A stretch of 27,007 nucleotides of DNA. Source: UBA3263 sp964528425 (lineage in GTDB: Bacteria > Bacteroidota > Bacteroidia > Bacteroidales > Muribaculaceae). The notes under the pieces were generated by a model. It saw only the letters and a list, made by a program, of their open reading frames with translations. It was not told where the DNA came from and made no database searches. This document shows positions 22,462-27,007 of this stretch, piece by piece. The DNA is taken from NCBI GenBank assembly GCA_964528425.1, contig CAZGTD010000025.1:1-27007 (forward strand), in the 5' to 3' direction. Position 1 is the first letter of the stretch. Each line of letters begins with the position of its first letter. A program made the position numbers and the translations under genes.

Positions 22462-23457
22462 TCAAGCTTTGCCGTTCGAACCGAGAACGTTAACGATTTT
22501 GTGTTTGTAGAGTTTTTCCATTTCGTCGCGGGCCGGGCCGAGATATTTGCGGGGGTCGAATTCGCCGGGTTTGGTGGCGAATACTTCGCGAACGGCAGCG
22601 GTCATGGCCAGACGTGAGTCGGAGTCGATGTTGATTTTGCAAACGGCGCTCTTGGCGGCTTTGCGGAGTTCTTCTTCGGGAATACCGATGGCGTCGGGCA
22701 GTTTGCCGCCATATTTGTTGATGGTGTCAACATATTCCTGGGGTACGGAGCTGGAGCCGTGGAGCACGATGGGGAATCCGGGAAGTTTTTCCATAACGGC
22801 GTCGAGCACGTTGAATGCCAGGGGCGGGGGAATGAGCTTGCCTTCGGCGTTGCGGGTGCACTGTTCGGGGGTGAACTTATATGCGCCGTGGCTGGTGCCG
22901 ATAGAAATTGCGAGCGAGTCGCAGCCGGTGCGGGTTGCGAAGTCGATAACTTCTTCGGGGTCGGTGTAGGTGTGGTGGTCAGAAGAAACTTCGTCTTCAA
23001 CGCCGGCCAGCACGCCGAGTTCACCTTCAACGGTTACGTCATACTGGTGTGCGTAGTCAACCACTTTTTTGGTCAGGGCAACGTTTTCTTCGTAGGGCAG
23101 GTGCGAACCGTCGATCATAACCGACGAGAAGCCGTTGTCGATGCAGCTCTTGCAGAGTTCGAAGGAGTCGCCGTGGTCGAGGTGAAGAACGATCTGGGGA
23201 TTTTCCCAGCCGAGTTCTTTGGCGTAGGCAACAGCGCCCTGAGCCATGTAGCGGAGCAGGGTAGCGTTGGCATAGTTGCGGGCGCCTTTAGAAACCTGGA
23301 GGATTACGGGCGATTTTTCTTCGGCAGCGGCTTTGATGATAGCCTGGAGCTGCTCCATATTGTTGAAGTTGAAGGCGGGGATTGCATAGCCGCCCTTGAT
23401 GGCTTTGGCGAACATTTCTTTGGTGTTCACAAGGCCGAGTTCTTTGTAGCTTACCAT
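22462..23457 (-). CDS. fba: Class II fructose-bisphosphate aldolase
   Basis: A 331-aa zinc-dependent aldolase that cleaves fructose 1,6-bisphosphate to glyceraldehyde 3-phosphate and dihydroxyacetone phosphate. Visible ligands: HLDHGDS (92-98) with D94 as catalytic acid and H95 binding zinc; VEGELG (143-148); GTSHGAYKF with H190; and VLHGSSSVP with H233, the last zinc ligand. DGSHLPYEENV (116-126) is the typical Class II block. Length and motif order are normal. The gene has its own promoter and shares the bidirectional terminator with aspD. PPi-dependent phosphofructokinase, the preceding glycolytic step, lies about 3 kb upstream on the same strand, so the glycolytic genes are loosely grouped. 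Confidence 0.95.
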   Translation of the reverse strand: MVSYKELGLVNTKEMFAKAIKGGYAIPAFNFNNMEQLQAIIKAAAEEKSPVILQVSKGARNYANATLLRYMAQGAVAYAKELGWENPQIVLHLDHGDSFELCKSCIDNGFSSVMIDGSHLPYEENVALTKKVVDYAHQYDVTVEGELGVLAGVEDEVSSDHHTYTDPEEVIDFATRTGCDSLAISIGTSHGAYKFTPEQCTRNAEGKLIPPPLAFNVLDAVMEKLPGFPIVLHGSSSVPQEYVDTINKYGGKLPDAIGIPEEELRKAAKSAVCKINIDSDSRLAMTAAVREVFATKPGEFDPRKYLGPARDEMEKLYKHKIVNVLGSNGKA

Positions 23458-23496
23458 TTTTTGGTTAGTTATTATTGGTTATAGGTTTTGCGGGGG

Positions 23497-23527
23497 CAAA
23501 TATACGAAAAAAAGTTAACAGACGAAA
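23497..23527 (-). promoter_or_regulatory. Promoter of fba
   Basis: On the - strand TATATTTG (23504-23497) is a full match to TAnnTTTG, and TTTC (23527-23524) lies 19 nt upstream as a near -33 box. The leader would be about 33 nt. Confidence 0.65.
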
Positions 23528-23543
23528 GTTAAAAAATGAAAAT

Positions 23544-24383
23544 TCACTGCCTCAGGGCGTAGGTTTGCTCGCGCAGATATGCACCGAGGGTTTCGGCTGA
23601 CTCGCGGTAGGGCATCTGCTGCTCAAGCGAAATAGGATTGCCGATGGTAACGTGGATTTCCTTGCCGCATTTTTTAACTACCTCGCGCGGCAGCAGCAGG
23701 GTGCGAAGCGGCCAGCATATTTTTCCGAGAATGTTGAAAATCGCAGAGTTCGAGCCCTGGAAAAATATTGGAATCACCGGTACTTTGGCCCGATATATGA
23801 GCTGGAGCACCGAGTCTTGCCAGGGGCGGTCTTCGAGGTGGCCGTGCCAGTCGATTTTGCTCATGGCTCCGGCCGGGAAGAAGCCCAGGGGCTTTCCCTC
23901 TTTCAGCTGGCGCAGGCAGGCGCGGATTCCGTTGACCGACACCGCGCGCTTGGCCGGGTCAGTATGGGCCATAGGGTCTACGGCAATAAAGTTCGGGCGC
24001 ATGGCCCCGATGCGGTTCAGGATCATGTTGACCATCACCTTGAAATCGGGCCGGCGTTCGCCGATGAGCGAAATCAGGGCTATGCCGTCGACCGCTCCGA
24101 AGGGATGGTTGCTGACGGTTATGAATGCCCCTTCGGGCAGGTTGTCGAGCACCTGGGCGTTATCGACCTTCAGGGTCGAATGAAATGCTTCGGTTATCAG
24201 GCGCGTTGCGGCCCGCGGACCGGGAGTGTCGCAAACCTGGCCGTGGAAGCCGTTAATGGCATCAAGGCGAACCCAATGAATCAGTCGTTGGGCAAGTTTG
24301 GGATGGTTGCGCAGTTGCGGAACCATCTCCATGAGGTCCTGGGCGTTGAGAACGTCGGGGCGTATGGGTTCGGTTTCAGTCAT
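23544..24383 (-). CDS. PlsC-like lysophospholipid / hemolysin-type acyltransferase
   Basis: A 279-aa soluble or peripheral acyltransferase. The acyltransferase motif is SNHPFGAVDG (91-100) with H93 and D99; the spacing is HX5D rather than the HX4D of PlsC, as in the hemolysin/OlsA-like branch. FPAGAMS (169-175) is the second block and VPVIPIFFQG (201-210) the third. It transfers acyl groups, probably from acyl-ACP, to a lipid or amine acceptor. In Bacteroides similar proteins make glycine or ornithine-type lipids, so this is one possibility besides phospholipid synthesis. The start is taken at the ATG at 24383, overlapping the pdxA stop by 8 bp; a longer frame from 24542 runs antiparallel to domain sense within pdxA and is unlikely. 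Confidence 0.8.
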   Translation of the reverse strand: MTETEPIRPDVLNAQDLMEMVPQLRNHPKLAQRLIHWVRLDAINGFHGQVCDTPGPRAATRLITEAFHSTLKVDNAQVLDNLPEGAFITVSNHPFGAVDGIALISLIGERRPDFKVMVNMILNRIGAMRPNFIAVDPMAHTDPAKRAVSVNGIRACLRQLKEGKPLGFFPAGAMSKIDWHGHLEDRPWQDSVLQLIYRAKVPVIPIFFQGSNSAIFNILGKICWPLRTLLLPREVVKKCGKEIHVTIGNPISLEQQMPYRESAETLGAYLREQTYALRQ

Positions 24384-25455
24384 CGCGGCGGCTCCTTTCC
24401 TGATAGAGTTTTGGTAGCGGGTCAGCAAAGGCTTCGTCGTGGCGCCGGCGGTTGCGCATGGCATCGATGGCCATGTATATAGCCTGGCGCATCGATTGCG
24501 GGTCGGCTTGGTTTCGGCCGGCAATGTCGAAGGCGGTACCATGATCGGGCGAGGTGCGAACGTAGGGTAACCCGGCGGTGAAGTTTACTCCACTGTTGCC
24601 GCAAAGGGCTTTGAAGGGAATGAGTCCCTGGTCGTGATACATGGCGAGCACTCCGTCGAACTTAGTGTGGTGGCAGGCGCCGAAAAATCCGTCGGCGCTA
24701 TAGGGTCCGAACGCCTGTATGCGCAGGGTGTTGCGGGCTTCGGCAATTGCAGGCTCAATAATTTCGGTTTCTTCCTTGCCCAGCAGTCCGCCATCGCCGG
24801 CATGAGGATTCAAAGCCAATACGGCAATGCGGGGGCAGTGAACGCCGAAGTCGCGCATCAGCGAGCGATTGAATTCTTCGAGGCTGCGGACCAGTTTCTC
24901 GGTTGACAGATTGGCGGCGACCTCGCTCAGGGGCAGATGGATGGTGGCCAAAGCCACGCGCAAACCGGAGTCAGCAGCCATAATCATCAGCGCGTGGTCG
25001 TTGCCTTCGGCCGAGAGCGATGCTTCGAGATATTCCGTATGGCCCGGAAAGGAGAATTCGGGCGACTGAATGTTTTCTTTATTTATGGGTGCCGTTACCA
25101 ACACGTCGATTTTGCCGGCCTTGAGGTCGGCCACGGCGCGTTCCAGGGCGGCGCGCGCTGCCGCACCGGCTGCCGGGGTGTTCTTGCCCGGTTCAGCTGC
25201 TTCGTCGTCGGGTATGACGTTGATGAAGTTCAAAGCGCCGTTTTTGGCGTCGGCTGCCGAGTCGGCCCGGTTAACGGGGACCTGAGGCAGGTCAAGTAGC
25301 TTGCGATAGTGCGATGCTATGCGCTGCGAGCCGTAAACAACCGGTGTGCAGAGCTCAAGCATCTGGGGGTCGTCGAAGGCCTTGAGAATAACTTCGTAGC
25401 CAACGCCGTTATAGTCGCCGTGGGTAATGCCCACTTTTATCATATCATTTTCCAT
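24376..25455 (-). CDS. pdxA: 4-hydroxythreonine-4-phosphate dehydrogenase
   Basis: A 359-aa cytoplasmic enzyme of DXP-dependent pyridoxal phosphate synthesis: it oxidises 4-phosphohydroxy-L-threonine with NAD to a product used by PdxJ. Visible family motifs: ITHGDYNGVGYEVI (8-21), LNPHAGDGGLLGKEE (about 215-230), YHDQGLIPFK (about 271) and SPDHGTAFDIAG (about 298-310). Metal and substrate His residues lie in these blocks. The start is either the ATG at 25455 or the next ATG 12 nt downstream (MIKVGITHGD), which is closer to the family start. The downstream acyltransferase start overlaps the stop by 8 bp. A full -7 box and an inverted repeat lie upstream. Several PLP enzymes in the window (AspD) depend on this product. 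Confidence 0.95.
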   Translation of the reverse strand: MENDMIKVGITHGDYNGVGYEVILKAFDDPQMLELCTPVVYGSQRIASHYRKLLDLPQVPVNRADSAADAKNGALNFINVIPDDEAAEPGKNTPAAGAAARAALERAVADLKAGKIDVLVTAPINKENIQSPEFSFPGHTEYLEASLSAEGNDHALMIMAADSGLRVALATIHLPLSEVAANLSTEKLVRSLEEFNRSLMRDFGVHCPRIAVLALNPHAGDGGLLGKEETEIIEPAIAEARNTLRIQAFGPYSADGFFGACHHTKFDGVLAMYHDQGLIPFKALCGNSGVNFTAGLPYVRTSPDHGTAFDIAGRNQADPQSMRQAIYMAIDAMRNRRRHDEAFADPLPKLYQERSRRDD

Positions 25456-25480
25456 TGTTGATTAGTCTGGTAATGTTCTG

Positions 25481-25512
25481 CAAATTTACTAAAAATTGCC
25501 GACACCGGCAAC
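25481..25512 (-). promoter_or_regulatory. Promoter of pdxA with an inverted repeat in the -33 region
   Basis: On the - strand TAAATTTG (25488-25481) matches the -7 consensus fully, and GTTG (25512-25509) lies 20 nt upstream. TTGCCG-ACAC-CGGCAA (25496-25511), a perfect 6-bp inverted repeat, covers the spacer and -33 box and could be a regulator site. Confidence 0.6.
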
Positions 25513-25647
25513 TTTTCCCCACAGTTATAAATTTTTTTTGGTTGGGGAGTGAACCTTTTTTTCGATGCGGGTGTTATAATAGCGTAAAGCAACTGAAAGA
25601 GTGCTTTTCATGTGTGAATGATTGTGATAATGATTGGTTTATTATTC

Positions 25648-25692
25648 GGCGAGTGGTAGCTGCGACAGCTCCCCCTCGCCAAAAGTTTTTTT
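25648..25692 (+). other. Hairpin followed by a T-tract in the pdxA-OMP intergenic region
   Basis: GGCGAG (25648-25653) pairs with CTCGCC (25675-25680), with GG/CC inside, and AGCTG-CGA-CAGCT (25658-25670) forms the top: 13 bp with two T-C mismatches. AAAAG and then seven T follow on the + strand. The 312-nt gap 25456-25767 also holds the pdxA promoter near 25481-25512 and the terminator at 25709-25738; a small frame of 84 codons (25455-25709) shows no coding character. The hairpin may end a + strand RNA or belong to a leader; which one is not clear. Confidence 0.45.
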
Positions 25693-25708
25693 ATACCGAA
25701 AAGAAATA

Positions 25709-25738
25709 AATAGGGAACGCCTTATGGCGCTCCCTATT
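25709..25738 (-). terminator. Terminator after the outer-membrane protein gene
   Basis: AATAGGGAACGCC (25709-25721) pairs with GGCGCTCCCTATT (25726-25738) with one mismatch and a TTAT loop. On the - strand TATTTCTTTTC follows. It lies 30 nt beyond the stop of the - strand gene. Confidence 0.75.
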
Positions 25739-25767
25739 ATTGTAGTTGCGGGAATGGTTAACCGTTT

Positions 25768-26460
25768 TTAGAACTGCCAGCCGAGGCGGATAGCAGGTTC
25801 GGCACCGAGGTTGAGCAGGAAATCGGAGCTCTTGGGGCCTTTGGGGCCTTCGAAGTTGTCGCTCCAGATGCCGGCTTCGGTAACGCCGCCTTTGGTGTAT
25901 TCGCGCAGATTGTTCTTAACACCAACCTTGAGGTTGAGTTCAGCGCCGATGAAGAGGCCTTTGTAAACGAAGAAATCAATGCCGGTGAAAGCTTTGCCGT
26001 AGAAGCTCCAGTCGCCTGAATGAGCAGCTTCCTTGCCGTAGGTGTTGTCAGAAACGAGGAAATGGGTGGTTTCTACAGATTTGTTATATTCGAAACCGAT
26101 GCCGGCACCTACATAGAGGTTGATGCGTTTGTAGTTGTAGATGTTACGTTCGTAGCCGAGGTCAACGCTAACGTTGCTGCCGGTGGTTTTGCTCCATGAG
26201 TCAGCTGCATTGTCGGGGTCAGCGGTATTCTTTTTGGAGTTAACGCCAAAACCGAGACCTACGCGCAGAGCGTCTTTGTCGGTAAAGAAGATGCGGGCTT
26301 TGATCTGGTCCATCTTAAAGGTGGTGAAATTGTTGCTGAAGGGGTTGAAAGCAACTTCAAGCGAGAAGTCGTTTGCTTCGGGAGCGTAGCTTTCTTGAGC
26401 AGCAGCGTTGCCGGCAAATGCGAGCACGCCGCAAAGAGCGATAGCTTTAATAAATTTCAT
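25768..26460 (-). CDS. Outer-membrane beta-barrel protein
   Basis: A 230-aa protein with a signal peptide (MKFIKAIALCGVLAFAGNAAA, cleaved near residue 21) and alternating aromatic/hydrophobic strands such as FSLEVAFNPFSNNF, LYVGAGIGFEYN and IDFFVYKGLFIGAELNLKVG, ending WQF. A C-terminal Phe is typical of outer-membrane barrels. The length and the 8-10-strand look suggest a small OmpA/OmpW-like barrel of the family annotated as outer membrane beta-barrel protein in Bacteroidota; a function is not known. The start is placed at the ATG at 26460 because the signal peptide begins there; an upstream in-frame ATG at 26526 overlaps the promoter. It has its own strong promoter and terminator, so it is probably expressed alone and at a high level. 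Confidence 0.85.
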   Translation of the reverse strand: MKFIKAIALCGVLAFAGNAAAQESYAPEANDFSLEVAFNPFSNNFTTFKMDQIKARIFFTDKDALRVGLGFGVNSKKNTADPDNAADSWSKTTGSNVSVDLGYERNIYNYKRINLYVGAGIGFEYNKSVETTHFLVSDNTYGKEAAHSGDWSFYGKAFTGIDFFVYKGLFIGAELNLKVGVKNNLREYTKGGVTEAGIWSDNFEGPKGPKSSDFLLNLGAEPAIRLGWQF

Positions 26461-26523
26461 GATTCTAATTCTAATGTGTGAGTTTTGGTTAAAAAGTGTG
26501 AAACGTGTTGGTTCCCGCGGGTG

Positions 26524-26554
26524 CAAAGTTAAGTAAAATTTTCAAAAGTGCAAA
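26524..26554 (-). promoter_or_regulatory. Promoter of the outer-membrane protein gene
   Basis: On the - strand TTTG (26554-26551), 19 nt, then TAACTTTG (26531-26524): both boxes match the Bacteroidota consensus. Transcription would begin near 26518, with a leader of about 58 nt. The -33 TTTG is part of the T-tract of the preceding pfp terminator. Confidence 0.75.
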
Positions 26555-26589
26555 AAATCAGCCTCCCCGTAAACGGCGGGGAGGCTGAT
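26551..26589 (-). terminator. Intrinsic terminator of pfp
   Basis: ATCAGCCTCCCCG (26557-26569) pairs perfectly with CGGGGAGGCTGAT (26577-26589). On the - strand TTTTTTG follows the stem, a textbook T-tract. It lies 17 nt beyond the pfp stop. Confidence 0.9.
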
Positions 26590-26606
26590 ATATAGACTTA
26601 TAAGGA

Positions 26607-27007
26607 TTATTTGTCGAGATGTTCGTAGCGGAGGGTTGCGGTGCACTGGTCGCAAACTTCGCTCGGGCCGAAGTACTGGATTGGGCCCGGATACATATAG
26701 GCGGTTTCCTTTGCCCAGGTGTCGCGTTTGGCGGCATAGCGCTGGAAGGGAGTGCCGTTGAGGTCAACGAGGGCTTTTTGGATAACGGGTTTCATTTCGC
26801 CGTGGCGACGTTCCATGTTCATCATCATGGTGATGGGTATACCGCCGGCAATCCACTGAACGGAGGGTGCCACGAGGTTGCGTACGGAACTCATGTAGCC
26901 GGTAACGCCGGCATTGATGAGCATTGCGGCGTTGTAGCCGAGGGCGTAGCAGTAGTCAGCGTCGAAGTTCGAGGGGTCGGCGCAGCGGCCTTCGTAGCCG
27001 AAGAAGT
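26607..27007 (-). CDS. pfp: PPi-dependent 6-phosphofructokinase (C-terminal part)
   Basis: Partial gene: the frame stays open to the window edge, so only the last 132 codons are present and the start lies outside. The visible segment opens FFGYEGRCADPSNFDADYCY, a conserved stretch of the long (about 550 aa) PPi-type enzyme, and continues with GYMSSVRNL, QWIAGGIPITMMMNMERR and HGEMKPVIQKALV. PFP phosphorylates fructose 6-phosphate reversibly with pyrophosphate instead of ATP, so it works in both glycolysis and gluconeogenesis. The ATG at 26924 is internal and not the start. A strong terminator follows. The product of this step is the substrate of fba at 22462. Confidence 0.92.
   Translation of the reverse strand, partial: FFGYEGRCADPSNFDADYCYALGYNAAMLINAGVTGYMSSVRNLVAPSVQWIAGGIPITMMMNMERRHGEMKPVIQKALVDLNGTPFQRYAAKRDTWAKETAYMYPGPIQYFGPSEVCDQCTATLRYEHLDK

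Noticed and set aside
24384..24542. N-terminal extension of the acyltransferase frame
   Set aside because: These 53 codons overlap pdxA in another frame and are Thr/Pro/Arg-rich without acyltransferase similarity; the ATG at 24383 fits a coupled start.
25455..25709. Small + strand frame of 84 codons between pdxA and the OMP gene
   Set aside because: It runs through the pdxA promoter and the hairpin, has no start signals and no familiar composition.
26461..26526. Upstream start for the outer-membrane protein
   Set aside because: It would put 22 charged residues before the signal peptide and start within the promoter -7 box.
1..27007. Search for IS elements, phage genes, CRISPR arrays, toxin-antitoxin or defence genes
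   Set aside because: No transposase, integrase, Cas, toxin or nuclease-type motifs were seen in any supported gene, and there are no direct-repeat arrays with spacers.

Overview
The window is a chromosomal segment of a gut-type Bacteroidales bacterium. Several promoters fit the Bacteroidota pattern (TTTG, about 20 nt, TAnnTTTG), and strong Shine-Dalgarno sites are scarce. The gene content also fits: DUF3127, BspA-type leucine-rich repeats, BIG2/InlB-like surface proteins with FNPxxPxEPQ linkers, PPi-dependent phosphofructokinase and the AspT/AspD pair. Muribaculaceae is a reasonable guess but is not proven. No IS element, prophage, CRISPR array, rRNA or tRNA gene was found.

Layout. 1-7346 (+): the end of a NahK-like sugar kinase, a DUF3127 OB-fold protein with an SSB-like tail, nadE, a TonB-dependent receptor whose start overlaps nadE, a surface lipoprotein and tyrS, closed by a terminator. 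7533-11159 (-): an ABC-F ATPase followed by an AspT-family transporter. 11160-11432: intergenic, holding a candidate + strand structured small RNA with a strong terminator. 11433-16346 (-): two secreted surface proteins, a 1100-aa BspA-like LRR protein and an InlB/BIG2 repeat protein, in one operon. 16522-18916 (+): a three-gene operon with overlapping reading frames (MobA-like nucleotidyltransferase, ATP-grasp-like protein, CDP-alcohol phosphatidyltransferase). 19014-22380 (+): aspT-aspD, preceded by a long inverted repeat and followed by a terminator. 22462-25455 (-): class II fructose-bisphosphate aldolase, a PlsC-like acyltransferase and pdxA. 25768-27007 (-): an outer-membrane beta-barrel protein and the C-terminal part of PPi-phosphofructokinase.

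How the genes work together. AspT and AspD form a known decarboxylation cycle that exchanges aspartate for alanine and consumes a cytoplasmic proton. Fba and Pfp act at neighbouring steps of PPi-linked glycolysis. The nucleotidyltransferase/ATP-grasp/CDP-alcohol transferase operon is the best candidate for an under-described system. It looks like a route to a polar-lipid head group through a nucleotide-activated polyol, with an extra ATP-grasp step and a shifted catalytic aspartate in the transferase. The nadE/TonB receptor/lipoprotein cluster may link uptake of a nutrient to NAD synthesis, but its substrate is unknown.
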